Shown: one piece after another, positions 17,199 through 26,397 of the stretch
Layout of the letters: each line of letters opens with the position of its first letter
How positions within the stretch are numbered: position 1 is the stretch's first letter
Origin: Endozoicomonas sp. SCSIO W0465
GTDB taxonomy: Bacteria > Pseudomonadota > Gammaproteobacteria > Pseudomonadales > Endozoicomonadaceae
Direction of reading: 5' to 3'
DNA length: 64,000 nucleotides
Assembly (NCBI RefSeq): GCF_023716865.1
Contig: NZ_CP092417.1
Coordinates: 5,372,001-5,436,000 of the forward strand
The notes under the pieces: model-generated
Seen by the model: only the letters and a program-made list of their open reading frames with translations
The model's database searches: none
What the model was told of the DNA's origin: nothing
Position numbers and translations under genes: made by a program

Positions 17199-18488
17199 TT
17201 ATGTGCTGGATGGCAATAGATGATCAACCAGCATTAATGTCTTTTTCAAAGCTCCCCGGTTATCACGCACAAACGCTCCGGCATGCCGACTCATGCTTTC
17301 ATACTCCGCTTTATCCTGCACCAGTCTGATGATGCTCTGGGCCAACGTTCCACTATCGTTGATAATTTTCAAGCCTCCAGCCTGAACCAGAGATTCGCTG
17401 ATCTCTGCAAAATTAAAGACGTGAGGCCCGGACAAAACCGGCAGGTTTAATGCGGCTGGTTCCAACATATTATGTCCACCCGTTGGTACCAGGCTGCCAC
17501 CCACAAAGGCTATATCCGATGCGGCAAACAGTTTCATCATTTCGCCCATGGTATCCCCGAGAATAACCCGGGTCTTTTCAGAAGGCTGAGTTCCCCGGCT
17601 GTGACGGACCACCGGGAACTGGTTGTCCCGAATCAGCTGGTGGACACTATCAAATCGCTCAGGGTGTCTGGGTACTAACAGCAGTCTTACTTCAGGTGAC
17701 TCTGCCAGAATGGTTTTGAACGCATCCAGTACCTGCTGATCCTCCCCTTCATGGGTACTGGCAGCCACCAGAATACGAATGTCACTGCCCATACCCTGCT
17801 GCCACGTCTGCCGGAGTGCCTGACCTGTGGTTATGATTTCTGAAGACACATCCAGATCAAACTTGATACTGCCAGTCACCTCGAGTTGTTTGTTCGGCAG
17901 GCCAAGCGCCAGAAATCGCCGCCCCGTCTCACTGTTCTGGGCGGCAACCATTGCAATGTGTTCCAGCATTGGGCGGGTGAGATAACTGAAACGCTCATAA
18001 CCTTTGGCGGAGCGTTCAGAGAGTCGGGCATTGGCAACCAACACCGGAATCGAACGTTTGTGGCAGGCTGCGATGGTATTGGGCCACAGCTCGGTATCGA
18101 TAACGATGGTCATGACCGGTTTTACTTTGTCCAAAAAGCGTCTGACAGCGCCGGGAAGATCATAGCTGGCGTAGACATGATCCACACTGTCCCCATGAAT
18201 TTTACGAACCTGGGCTGAGCCGGTAGGCGTCATGGTGGTAATTAAAATACGATAGTCTGGGTAGCTCTTCTGAAGTTGCTTTACCAGCGGACCACTGGCA
18301 ATCGTCTCCCCCATGGATACCGAGTGCACCCAGATAATCGGCTTATCCGAGGCGGGAAGATTGAAGAAGCCAAACCGTTCCCTCTTTCTCTGCCAATACT
18401 CTGGTGCCTTTTTGGAACGCAGGTAGAGGCGAACCATTATCAGGGGGGATATCAGGTACAACAGCATCGAATAAAAGAAACGGCTCAT
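17199..18488 (-). CDS. waaA: 3-deoxy-D-manno-octulosonic acid (Kdo) transferase
   Basis: A 429-residue GT30 glycosyltransferase that moves Kdo from CMP-Kdo to lipid IVA on the inner leaflet of the cytoplasmic membrane, building the LPS core base. The N-terminal hydrophobic anchor (MLLYLISPLIMVRLYLRS) is followed by WVHSVSMGETIA with the catalytic Glu61, ITTMTPTGSAQV, IDTELWPN, ARLSERSAKGY, AASTHEGEDQ and the CMP-binding FVGGSLVPTGGHNMLEPAAL. Length is normal (about 425 aa). Located beside tolC as in pseudomonads. Monofunctional versus bifunctional action cannot be told from this sequence. Confidence 0.95.
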   Translation of the reverse strand: MSRFFYSMLLYLISPLIMVRLYLRSKKAPEYWQRKRERFGFFNLPASDKPIIWVHSVSMGETIASGPLVKQLQKSYPDYRILITTMTPTGSAQVRKIHGDSVDHVYASYDLPGAVRRFLDKVKPVMTIVIDTELWPNTIAACHKRSIPVLVANARLSERSAKGYERFSYLTRPMLEHIAMVAAQNSETGRRFLALGLPNKQLEVTGSIKFDLDVSSEIITTGQALRQTWQQGMGSDIRILVAASTHEGEDQQVLDAFKTILAESPEVRLLLVPRHPERFDSVHQLIRDNQFPVVRHSRGTQPSEKTRVILGDTMGEMMKLFAASDIAFVGGSLVPTGGHNMLEPAALNLPVLSGPHVFNFAEISESLVQAGGLKIINDSGTLAQSIIRLVQDKAEYESMSRHAGAFVRDNRGALKKTLMLVDHLLPSST

Positions 18489-18609
18489 GAGATAACACAG
18501 GTTGAAAGGTACAAGGAGCTGAATGTTAACAAAATTCTTACCTGCCTGCGTACTGACTGGGAGTTGCGGGAAGAAACCGGCAAAATACTGATTACCAGCG
18601 GCATGTCAA

Positions 18610-18930
18610 TCATGACCTATGCCCGGAGGATATATGCCTATTTAATTCACATATCCAACCTTCTCTCAATTTATGAATACCTGAAAGATTCAATGATTTT
18701 TTACCTACAAGATCACTGAAATCAATTCTGGAGATATCAACATCCCCTACAGGTTTTCCTTTAGACAGATTATACAGTTGGTAATCAGCCAGAATATACG
18801 CTTTCATTGCCAGGGAATAAGCTATCCGATCAGAGTCATAGGATGGAAGGGTTATCATGGTTTTTTCGGAATCTGTGGGAGAACCCGTCCATTGTGGTGT
18901 TAATATTTTAGTGGCTGGACTGGTCTCCAT
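18610..18930 (-). CDS. Hypothetical protein, 106 aa
   Basis: A 106-residue soluble protein with no recognised domain (starts METSPATKILTPQWTG, ends NRHISSGHRS). The central DRIAYSLAMKAYILADYQLYNLSKGK may be helical. It is an isolated minus-strand ORF upstream of waaA on the same strand, and its Shine-Dalgarno is weak (AGAGAT). Base composition is lower in GC than in the flanking housekeeping genes. It may be an accessory gene or a non-coding open frame. Confidence 0.45.
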   Translation of the reverse strand: METSPATKILTPQWTGSPTDSEKTMITLPSYDSDRIAYSLAMKAYILADYQLYNLSKGKPVGDVDISRIDFSDLVGKKSLNLSGIHKLREGWICELNRHISSGHRS

Positions 18931-19133
18931 AAAATCTCTGACTCAAGGTTGCATCAGGTTCATTTGTATGGACTCCTTAATCTATTAGAAGTTCTTCCAA
19001 TAGTGCAAAAAAGCGCAAGTACCCCTATAGAATCATGCCTGTAATGGCCAACCTTTAGTAAGTCCACCTGAAAAACGTCATCCCAAAAGTCAGCCTGAAT
19101 GTGTCCAAGCTGGCTTTTTTGAAAGCATTGGTG

Positions 19134-19262
19134 ATGAAAAAAGAGATCTCTGAAAAGGAAATCAAAAAGATGGGTGAGAACGTTCAGGAGATTTCTAATG
19201 ATCTATCCATCAGAAGAAAAACAAAGTTGCAGCAGAATTCACTAATGTTTCAGAAGTTTTAA
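19134..19262 (+). other. Possible small coding remnant, 42 codons
   Basis: The gap 18931-19264 has no full gene. Within it a plus-strand frame from ATG 19134 encodes a very charged helical peptide (MKKEISEKEIKKMGENVQ ... RRKTKLQQNSLMFQKF), ending 2 nt before the tRNA-Gln 3' end. The same frame is open further upstream to about 19073 without a convincing start. It may be the 3' remnant of a gene lost when the tRNA-bounded region was rearranged, or chance. Confidence 0.2.
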
Positions 19263-19264
19263 TA

Positions 19265-19339
19265 TGGCTGGGGTGGAGGGATTCGAACCCCCGCATGTCA
19301 GGATCAAAACCTGATGCCTTACCGCTTGGCGACACCCCA
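19265..19339 (-). tRNA. tRNA-Gln (TTG), copy 1
   Basis: 75 nt including an encoded CCA. The acceptor TGGGGTG pairs with CACCCCA, the D-arm is GCC-AAGCGGTAA-GGC, the anticodon loop is TTTTGAT (anticodon TTG) and the T-arm is GGGGG-TTCGAAT-CCCTC. The same gene occurs at 42318-42392 and 49464-49538 in this window. Confidence 0.97.
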
Positions 19340-19369
19340 GTAAAATAGGCAAGATACTATCCAAATTAG

Positions 19370-19446
19370 TGGTAGCTAGGGGCAGATTCGAACTGCCGAC
19401 CCCAGCATTATGAGTGCTGTGCTCTAACCAACTGAGCTACCTAGCC
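19370..19446 (-). tRNA. tRNA-Met (CAT, elongator), copy 1
   Basis: 77 nt including CCA. The anticodon stem-loop CAGCA-CTCATAA-TGCTG gives anticodon CAT; the T-arm is GGCAG-TTCGAAT-CTGCC. The acceptor GGCTAGG/CCTAGCT has a G-U pair at the first position. A paired first base and A-U pairs unlike the C1-A72 mismatch of initiators mark it as elongator tRNA-Met (metT-like). The isoleucine type with modified CAT cannot be fully excluded. Identical copy at 42494-42570. Confidence 0.95.
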
Positions 19447-19621
19447 ACTTAATATGTTCACTGTTGATCTCAACATAAGATCTGAGCCATCGTCCTTCAA
19501 CAATGGTAAACCCTGAAGGCAATGTCCTGACGACGTTACACGCAGAACAAAAAGTGACTCAAATCTGAACGCGGTGAATAATAATGTTTCCGTAAGGTTT
19601 TGCAATAGTTATTTTAATTTA

Positions 19622-20653
19622 GGCTCTTTTCCAATTCCAGACTGCTATGTAACCAGCAAGTTGACTAAGGGCTGAAGAAGACTTTTGCCTCTTCGGCCAA
19701 TATTATGCAAAAACTCAAAAAAGCCAAGGTAAAGGGGTAAAGCCTCTTGGGATATTCCCCTGTGAGGCCTTAGCCACGAGCGTAGAAGTGACCAAAACCC
19801 CTCCATAGTATTAACATGCACCTCGTAAATACCGTCTTTGTCATCATCACGAGCATACTCACCTTTGCCGTGACAGACCGTTTTATGTCTGAAGCCCCAG
19901 CTTTCAAGGTCATCATAGATGTTGTATTCATCGGTATAAATCTGGCTCTGTGGGGCTACGTGTTTCTTGATAAATGGTTCGATTGTCGCCTTCTTAACGT
20001 TCGACAGCATGTTGATAATGACCTGACCTCCCCTTTGAATCATTCCCAATACCGGCGGTTTGTCTTTTTCAAGAGTCCCACGGCCCGGAGCGCCTTTAAG
20101 CCTTCTTTTTCTCGGTGGACGATCCAGATTTTTTTAATGCTTCAGGGTGTCCCTTGTGACCAGCTACAATGTAGACCTCGTCGAATTCAACTTCGCCATC
20201 AAGAATCACTTCAGGCTTTCGGTCAACAACACCATTTCGTAAGACTGTGGTCATATGGTGTGCATCACTGACACACAGATCAAGTTCCTGAGCTATCTGG
20301 CTGTTGGAGACGTTCAGCCCCATTAAATAGAGACAGGCAATCCAGACTTTGAGTGGTCGGTGGTGTCCTGCGAAAACCGTATTTGTCAGGTCATCGAAGT
20401 AGCGCTTACAGGACTTACAGTAATAGTGCTGGCACTCTACCTGCACATTGTCGTGTCCATTCTTTTTGACATTCTCAGAATCACAGTGCGGACAGAGAAC
20501 AGTGCCATCTGGCCAGCGGTTCTCACGGATCATCTCAAAGCAGGTGTCATTACTGATGAGATCTGAGATTCGGCCTATATTCATGGTCAATGCTGGCGAT
20601 GGCTAATTATATCCACCAAGGATAGTTCAGCAGTTCGGAATTCGAAAAGAGCC
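19622..20653 (-). mobile_element. IS1595-family insertion sequence, complete, 1032 bp
   Basis: The ends are inverted repeats of about 25 nt: GGCTCTTTTCCAATTCC at the left and, read inward on the other strand, GGCTCTTTTCGAATTCC at the right. The flanks carry the 8-bp direct repeat TTAATTTA (19614-19621 and 20654-20661), the target-duplication size usual for IS1595. Inside is a zinc-ribbon plus DDE transposase on the minus strand, split by a frameshift. Intact ends and exact target duplication indicate a recent insertion, next to tRNA-Met. Confidence 0.93.
19645..20590 (-). pseudogene. IS1595-family transposase, frameshifted
   Basis: The frame starts at 20590 and encodes an N-terminal zinc ribbon (CPHCDSENVKKNGHD ... 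CKSCKRYF), the helix-turn-helix-like LNVSNSQIAQELDLC and the DDE start DGEVEFDEVYIVAGHKG, then stops at 20096. The rest (IYTDEYNIYDDLESWGFRHKTVCHG and VNTMEGFWSLLRSWLRPHRGIS) is in another frame, open to 19645. The junction is the run GAGAAAAAGAAGG near 20110; removing one A restores E-K-R-R-L-K-G and a full transposase of about 315 aa. So one extra A, in a homopolymer, inactivates it, or is a sequence error. Programmed frameshifting is not usual for this family. Confidence 0.85.
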
Positions 20654-20782
20654 TTAATTTATTATGGTCCTCTCATACCCGATTTGATATTACTGATGAA
20701 CTTCAAATGTTCAGTGATGGTTCCAAAAAACCAGTTGATACTTTCTACTGGCCGGGCACTCTACAGGCCGGGCACGCCCCTT

Positions 20783-21037
20783 TCACACCTCCGCCAACAA
20801 CGCCCGCCACTCCAGTAAGTTCGCTTCCAGTTCCATAATATGCTCTTCCAGTCCGGCCAACTCCTCTTCAGGAATGTGTAAACGATCACGAACATCATGG
20901 TGACGTTTCACCCGTCGCTGAAGAACCAACAGTTCCTCCTCAGCCACCATCACGCGCACGACCATAGAGGGTATGGATGAGTAACTGATCTGTCCCCGGC
21001 TATTTCGGGGCACCTGTGCCAGATGAATACGGTCCAT
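20783..21037 (-). CDS. Hypothetical coiled-coil protein, 84 aa
   Basis: An 84-residue protein starting MDRIHLAQVPRNSRGQISYSS, with a C-terminal half of strongly charged heptad-like helix (VAEEELLVLQRRVKRHHDVRDRLHIPEEELAGLEEHI). The ATG at 21037 is chosen over the longer frame to 21088 because AAAGGAG stands 8 nt upstream of it. No family recognised. It is read away from the giant-gene array, whose first repeat unit begins about 60 nt upstream, so it could share the regulatory gap with the array. Confidence 0.55.
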   Translation of the reverse strand: MDRIHLAQVPRNSRGQISYSSIPSMVVRVMVAEEELLVLQRRVKRHHDVRDRLHIPEEELAGLEEHIMELEANLLEWRALLAEV

Positions 21038-21161
21038 AGCAAGCTCTCCTTTGAAGTCATTTCTGCTTGAATGCAGCGAATCAGGCAATAAAAGACAATG
21101 GTAGCTTCTTGCAAAAAAATATAAAACGGGAACTTTTCCTTCACTGGATGAACTAAATAAG

Positions 21162-21181
21162 TACTGAGTGAGTGTTCAGTA
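21162..21181. promoter_or_regulatory. Palindrome TACTGA-N8-TCAGTA upstream of each giant gene
   Basis: The 20-nt inverted repeat lies 22 nt before the first ATG of copy 1 and recurs at 28204-28223 (copy 2) and 35285-35304 (copy 3). The spacer is GTGAGTGT in copy 1 and GTGAATGT in the others. Position and symmetry fit an operator for a dimeric regulator, or a small hairpin in the 5' leader. No clear -35/-10 pair was found nearby. Confidence 0.4.
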
Positions 21182-21203
21182 ATTTTCATACAGTCTCTAA
21201 GGA

Positions 21204-24200
21204 ATGAGTAAAATGACAAGGATTGATAACAATAATCAGCAAACAACTGACTCCCAGCAACCTGAATTTACCACTGCTACTGATGGGGGAAAACGGAATT
21301 ACCTGAACCGGACGGCAACACAAGCCGCCCTCGACAAACAGCTGCCTGAATCAAAACAGACTCCAGATGTTGCCTTGATCGAAAGATCACCAATTGCTTC
21401 AAAAGCCACCTTCTCTACTGATTTCGAACGCTCTCCAGTCGACTCAACAAGCAAAACCTCAGATCATCAAAGCAAAAGCTCCGGAGAGTTCTATTTTGCC
21501 AATGACCCTCTAGCCAAACAGCAGATTATTGATCAATTAGCCCTTGAACAGCCCTCAATATATTGTATCCGTTCACTGGACGATCTTGAAAAACATGGCC
21601 TTATCAGGCAATTCTGGTTAGAAAACGGCCAGTTGCATCAAGCAAAAGGACGCCTTTTTGCTGACCAGCCGATTACCCTGGTCTTTGATTTGACCACCAT
21701 GTCCCCCGGTGACATCGCCAGCTTTAACGATATTCTCCAGGTCCATCCACAATGCAATGATAAACCGCTGGGGGATCAGGTCAGGCGGGTATTTCTGGTT
21801 AATGACGGGATGCTGAAGGGTAGCCAGGCCGCCAACCCCGATCTGTGGCGCCGATTAGGGCAAATGCCCGAGAAGCGGGTTGCAAAAACCGATCATGTCG
21901 CTGACTCCGTCATGGATGAGACGTTGCTGGCTCAACATACCACAGCGTCCGTTGTGGAGAATAAAACCGTGGTTACCATTGATTTCGCCACGACCGGCGA
22001 CTGGTATCCATGCCTGTTTGGCAGTATCGGCCTGGATGAACAGGGTCAGCTGTTTTTTTCTGAAGGTGCATTGGCCCGGCTGGAGGATGACACCCATCTG
22101 GTCTTTAAAAATGCGCCGTGGAAAAATCCGGGTTTTCAAGAAGCGCTGGCTACGGCTCTGCGAAAGGGCGGGTTTGAAGCCAACCGGCAATGGGTCAGTT
22201 TGCCAACCCAGATAAGTTTCTCCAGAGAGGAAATTACTGACACGGAACTCAATGCCTGGAAAAAGCAGACCATCAGGGAATGTGAAGCCTTCCGTCCTGA
22301 AAGGCCATTTGCTTGCATTAATGCACACTCCATCGACAGTCTCAAGCATCGTATCAGGGTTGAAGGCACTTCGGTGGTCCCTGCAAATATGCTGGCCAAT
22401 CTGCTCAAAGGCAGTAGTCAACTGGTGATTACCTCAGAGCTGGATGAAAAACAGTGGTTATGGCTACTGACTGAACTGCAGCAGTTGCCGGATGGGCAAC
22501 GCCCATTACTGTTTACCAGCGTGGCTAACGGCTCTCTTTCCGCTAACGGCTCTGTTTCCGCTAACAGTGGAAATACAGTTCAACCTCAAAAAAGGCCATT
22601 GATTGATAGCTCAGATACTGATCCGACACCACAGAAACGGGCAAAATTAGAGCCAACCGCTAATCGTAAAAACCGAGCGCTGACAACCGATGTCTTACTG
22701 CCGTCAGAAGGTAGGCGTTGGCAATTGGCAGATGATGGTTATCAGCAATGTGTAAATGCCATTCCAGGCACTGTTTTGTCCTATGAAATCAGCCCGACAG
22801 ACACCATAGAGCTTTTGCAACAGGTCAATCTGACCAGTCAGAACAACATGACGTTTTCATTAACCAACACGACGCTGATGCAAGCGCTGGTGAATGGCAC
22901 ACCGCTTATTCTCAGTGGCCTGGAACACAACCCAAGGTTGTCGGCAAACCTGGAAACCCTGTTATTGCCCAACCCCTACCTGTTTATTCACGGGCACAAA
23001 GTGGAACTGCCAAAGGCCAGCGTAACGTTCATCAGACCCCCACAGGGGCAAAGCACAGGCTCGGCGCTGATCGATCAGATTTGCAATCCACAACATCATC
23101 CAGAACAACATCCAGAACATCATCCAGGACAACATCAAGAACAACCGCCGGAAAACCCGGTCTATTCGCTGCTGAAATCACTGCCACGATCTTATCAAAG
23201 AACCTATCCGGCAGTGCCACCCTGGAGTTCGGCGGCTTTTTGCCAGCAGTTTGAGCAACAGGCCGAGGCAGAACGCCGGCTGGACGGCAGTATCCGGCTG
23301 ATGCCCTGCCACCAGCGCAAAGCGTTGCACGTTCTGCTGGCCAAAGCGTACCGGGGCGATCCGGCGGTTTACAGTTTTATCAAGGCAAAAATCGCCCGGT
23401 ATTATCCGGATCAACCCGCCGACGACCGGGCAAACCGGTCGGCCTTGCAACAGTGGTTGGCCAGGCATCCTGAACCCAAACTTGAGCAGATCAAAGCGGA
23501 TTTCTGGACGCTGGCACGACACTGCCCGCCCGGGGTACACCAAGCCATTAAACAATTTGACGAGATTAATAACGACTCGGTTAAGGCGTTGGCAACTTAT
23601 ATCGTTGGCTCGGCGGACTGGTCACACTGGTTCTCACTGGCACGGCAATTAACCGTCAATCTGAATACCGTCAGAACACGATCGTTTTTTGATGGCGTGG
23701 TACGCTCAACCCTGAGGGATGCCCTGATCGCCAATAAAAAATTACTCACGTGCGGAACCGTTGTCAGTGCCACCCTGGCGTCAGTGGAGACCGCAATAAA
23801 CGCTGTGCTGGTGACGGATCAGACCGATCAGCAGAAATGGCAGCAAGTCAACAACCTGCTGATTTCACTATTTGAGAATAATGAATTGCCGCCCCACTGC
23901 GAGGACCTGCCCAACGCCTTGCTCTTGAACCAACGTCATACCCAGTCCAGGCAGGAGCGTCGCCTGGAGTATCTGGCCAACCGGGTACAGGAGCACCCTA
24001 TGGTCTTTCTGCAAGGGGAAGCCGGGGCAGGAAAGTCCCATATGGCCGAGGCCATTGCAGTCAAGGGCGGTTATCCCGGTTGCCAGGTCATCCAGCTGGG
24101 CCCCAACCGGACCTCAGAGGAACTGTTTGGCGGAACGCAGCTGGTCAGTCAACAAACGGACAACCAGACCGATCATCACACGGCGTTTTGCGAAGGGCCG

Positions 24201-24683
24201 CTCCTGCAGTGGGCATTGTCCAGGAATCCGCCCCTGCTGGTGCTGGATGAGGCTAACCTGGCACCTGACGGCTTGCTGGCTCCCCTCGCCGGTTTGACCA
24301 GGACACCGCCGGTCATCCACTATCAGGGCCGGGAATATCGGTTAACAGAGAAACACCGGATTATTCTCACCGGCAATCCCGACCATTACCAGGGGCGACG
24401 GCTGGATACCACCCTCAGATCCCGGATGCCCACCTTTTTCTACCATCCCCTGCCCGAATCCGTGCTGGCAAGGGCCATTATCTTACCCGGTCTGCCTGGC
24501 CAGTGGTCAGATGCCAGCAAGCAACAGGCCTGTCACCGCCTGTTAACCCTGTTCAACCACTTTAAGGTGCTGGTGCCGGGGGATCTGGTCACCCCGAGGG
24601 ATATCAGGATGTGCTGGCGACGGTTCGCCAGATTGTTAAATATTATCCGGCTGCGTCAACCGATATACCGGAAGCACAGGTGA
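21204..24683 (+). CDS. Copy 1 N-terminal fragment, 1159 aa
   Basis: Largest open piece of copy 1. It carries the disordered N terminus, degenerate modules, a His/Pro/Glu/Gln repeat (HPEQHPEHHPGQHQEQPP) and the first intact AAA+ module with Walker A GEAGAGKS, Walker B LLVLDEANLAP and sensor ILTGNPDHYQGRR. The last ~25 residues, after the G loss near 24608, are out of frame. If translated alone it would be an ATPase lacking the second AAA module and the transglutaminase-like domain. The second ATG at 21213 has AAGGA at 9-nt spacing and may be the true start. Confidence 0.5.
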   Translation: MSKMTRIDNNNQQTTDSQQPEFTTATDGGKRNYLNRTATQAALDKQLPESKQTPDVALIERSPIASKATFSTDFERSPVDSTSKTSDHQSKSSGEFYFANDPLAKQQIIDQLALEQPSIYCIRSLDDLEKHGLIRQFWLENGQLHQAKGRLFADQPITLVFDLTTMSPGDIASFNDILQVHPQCNDKPLGDQVRRVFLVNDGMLKGSQAANPDLWRRLGQMPEKRVAKTDHVADSVMDETLLAQHTTASVVENKTVVTIDFATTGDWYPCLFGSIGLDEQGQLFFSEGALARLEDDTHLVFKNAPWKNPGFQEALATALRKGGFEANRQWVSLPTQISFSREEITDTELNAWKKQTIRECEAFRPERPFACINAHSIDSLKHRIRVEGTSVVPANMLANLLKGSSQLVITSELDEKQWLWLLTELQQLPDGQRPLLFTSVANGSLSANGSVSANSGNTVQPQKRPLIDSSDTDPTPQKRAKLEPTANRKNRALTTDVLLPSEGRRWQLADDGYQQCVNAIPGTVLSYEISPTDTIELLQQVNLTSQNNMTFSLTNTTLMQALVNGTPLILSGLEHNPRLSANLETLLLPNPYLFIHGHKVELPKASVTFIRPPQGQSTGSALIDQICNPQHHPEQHPEHHPGQHQEQPPENPVYSLLKSLPRSYQRTYPAVPPWSSAAFCQQFEQQAEAERRLDGSIRLMPCHQRKALHVLLAKAYRGDPAVYSFIKAKIARYYPDQPADDRANRSALQQWLARHPEPKLEQIKADFWTLARHCPPGVHQAIKQFDEINNDSVKALATYIVGSADWSHWFSLARQLTVNLNTVRTRSFFDGVVRSTLRDALIANKKLLTCGTVVSATLASVETAINAVLVTDQTDQQKWQQVNNLLISLFENNELPPHCEDLPNALLLNQRHTQSRQERRLEYLANRVQEHPMVFLQGEAGAGKSHMAEAIAVKGGYPGCQVIQLGPNRTSEELFGGTQLVSQQTDNQTDHHTAFCEGPLLQWALSRNPPLLVLDEANLAPDGLLAPLAGLTRTPPVIHYQGREYRLTEKHRIILTGNPDHYQGRRLDTTLRSRMPTFFYHPLPESVLARAIILPGLPGQWSDASKQQACHRLLTLFNHFKVLVPGDLVTPRDIRMCWRRFARLLNIIRLRQPIYRKHR
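22524..22559 (+). repeat. 18-bp in-frame tandem repeat, 2 units (copy 1)
   Basis: Two units of GCTAACGGCTCTCTTTCC (A-N-G-S-L-S), the second with one G change. The same place holds four units in copy 2 (29565-29635, one T short) and four in copy 3 (36647-36718), so the number varies between copies. Confidence 0.9.
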
Positions 24684-25013
24684 ATGCCCTGATCCGGCGT
24701 GCGTTTATGGACAGCCTGGCCGGTGCCGTTACCGGTGCTTACCACAGCGCCTGACATCCCTTAATCTCTGGTATCAGGGACAGTACCCGGAAGATTTATC
24801 GGTGGTGGCCGGAGCCGACCAGACCTTTGCCCAATTCCTGCAACAGTTGCAGGCAGAGAACCCTGATGCTGACTTTTCTCCGGAGCCTGTCCGGCAGCTG
24901 GTCTACCGCTACTGGCAAAGTCTCGACAAGGATGACAAAGGACGCACCGCCACGTTGGTGGAAGGGCCTGCAGGCTGGGGTAAAGACTTTATTCTGGACA
25001 GGACCATCCGGCG

Positions 25014-25799
25014 GTGGCAAAGCAGCAATTCCGGCAACATCAGTCCGTCACACCGTTCATCCACATCAATGCCAACCCGAACCAGTGGTCTGCCCTGGTG
25101 GACAGCGTCAACCAGGCCATGAGCAAAGGCCAGCTGATCGCCATCAGCGAGCTGAACCTGATCCCCAGCAGCTATCTGGAAGGGCTATTCAACGATGTAT
25201 TAACCGGCCATGCGGCCCCTGGATTCCGGCTCTTTGCCACCGTCAATCCGGGCTCTTTTGAGGGGCGGGAAGCCCTGAGCCCGGCGCTCAAGAGCCGCTG
25301 CACCCAGGTCAGACTGGGGGCCTTATCGCAGCAGGCGCTGGAAGGGCTGATTCAGCGCATGTCAGGAATGCCGGAAGGGTTGCCGCAATGGCTATCGGGC
25401 CACTTCCACCAACTGGCCAACGCACTGGATGAGCAGAACAGTCCCGTTCAGCTGGCACTGGATGACCTGTTCGGCACCGCGAATTATCTGGCCAGGCAAT
25501 CTCCGGAGCAGTGCCCGGAGCAATGGCAAAGGGCCTTTCAACAATACCTCTCACTGTCATTTCGTGCACTGGCGACTCCACTGCCGAAGCTACAGGATAC
25601 GACAACTGCCCTTGAACAAAGGCACAATGAGGAGCAACACCGACTGCATGTTGAGAGCATGGCCAATAGTGTGCCCGGACTGCCAGCCCCTATTACGGTG
25701 AAATTCGGTAATACAGCCCACTCTGATGAACGAGAAATCACGGTCACACCAATGTCACTGATCAGGAGGTGTTTACCGAGGTTCAAAGCACGTTCATAA
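25014..25799 (+). CDS. Copy 1 middle fragment, second AAA module
   Basis: Open piece holding the second AAA module after its P-loop: ISELNLIPSSYLEGLFNDVLTG, FRLFATVNPGSF and REALSPALKSRCTQVRL, in the frame used by copy 3. The P-loop itself is in the preceding frame (24802-25122), separated by the loss of one A in AAAA near 25018. It ends out of frame after the G loss near 25751. Without its own start signal it is unlikely to be translated as a separate protein. Confidence 0.35.
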   Translation: MAKQQFRQHQSVTPFIHINANPNQWSALVDSVNQAMSKGQLIAISELNLIPSSYLEGLFNDVLTGHAAPGFRLFATVNPGSFEGREALSPALKSRCTQVRLGALSQQALEGLIQRMSGMPEGLPQWLSGHFHQLANALDEQNSPVQLALDDLFGTANYLARQSPEQCPEQWQRAFQQYLSLSFRALATPLPKLQDTTTALEQRHNEEQHRLHVESMANSVPGLPAPITVKFGNTAHSDEREITVTPMSLIRRCLPRFKARS

Positions 25800-26397
25800 G
25801 CAAGATAAACGACAGTAACAAAGCTCATGACACGACAGCAGGAGCGCCTCGCGGAAAAGTAGAAAAGCTGGGTCAGGGCACCCCTTATTCATTTGGAAAT
25901 ATAGAGGAACCGGTGTACTACGAGGTGACCCGCTACTTCCCGAAACACCCTTATGACGCGCGACAATACCGATTAAGGTTTCTTGAGACTCGTCTCGATG
26001 ACGATGGGCAGTTACGCGACTATTCCATTGACCCCATTAACCCCATTGACTGGCACAATAAACCAGCGACCACCGTCGTTAAGGATGGCACCCCTGGCGA
26101 ACCGACCTCTGGAAAGACGAAACTGCCCGGCAAAATTGAGCTGATCCTGAATGATCAGTGGCAACCGTTACCCGTCCTGACCCCTTCTGACCAGCTGCGG
26201 GCTATCCGGTTATCACTGCCAAACAGGTGAGGCAGTCACCAATTTCCAACTGGCCCGAAGTAAAAAGACGGGGCAACTATTGGTTAAAAGCCCGGTAGGC
26301 CTGACATTGCCGGTAGCGATTGATTTATTATTGCCCCGAATCAAGGCTATTTTACCCAACTTGAACCGGGAGAACCGATACTCTTACAGGAACACCT

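Noticed and set aside
20096..20110. Programmed frameshift in the IS1595 transposase
   Set aside because: The A-rich run would allow slippage, but IS1595-type elements normally have one uninterrupted transposase gene and no downstream stimulator is seen; a one-base insertion explains it better.
20662..20845. Reading frame resumed on the right side of the IS, as if the IS had split a gene
   Set aside because: Joining the flanks gives about 95 open codons but no start codon with a ribosome site, and the right part is antisense to the better supported 84-aa gene.
24802..25122. 106-codon ORF in copy 1 as a separate gene
   Set aside because: It is the frame fragment of copy 1 that carries the second P-loop between two indels; described under the copy 1 pseudogene.
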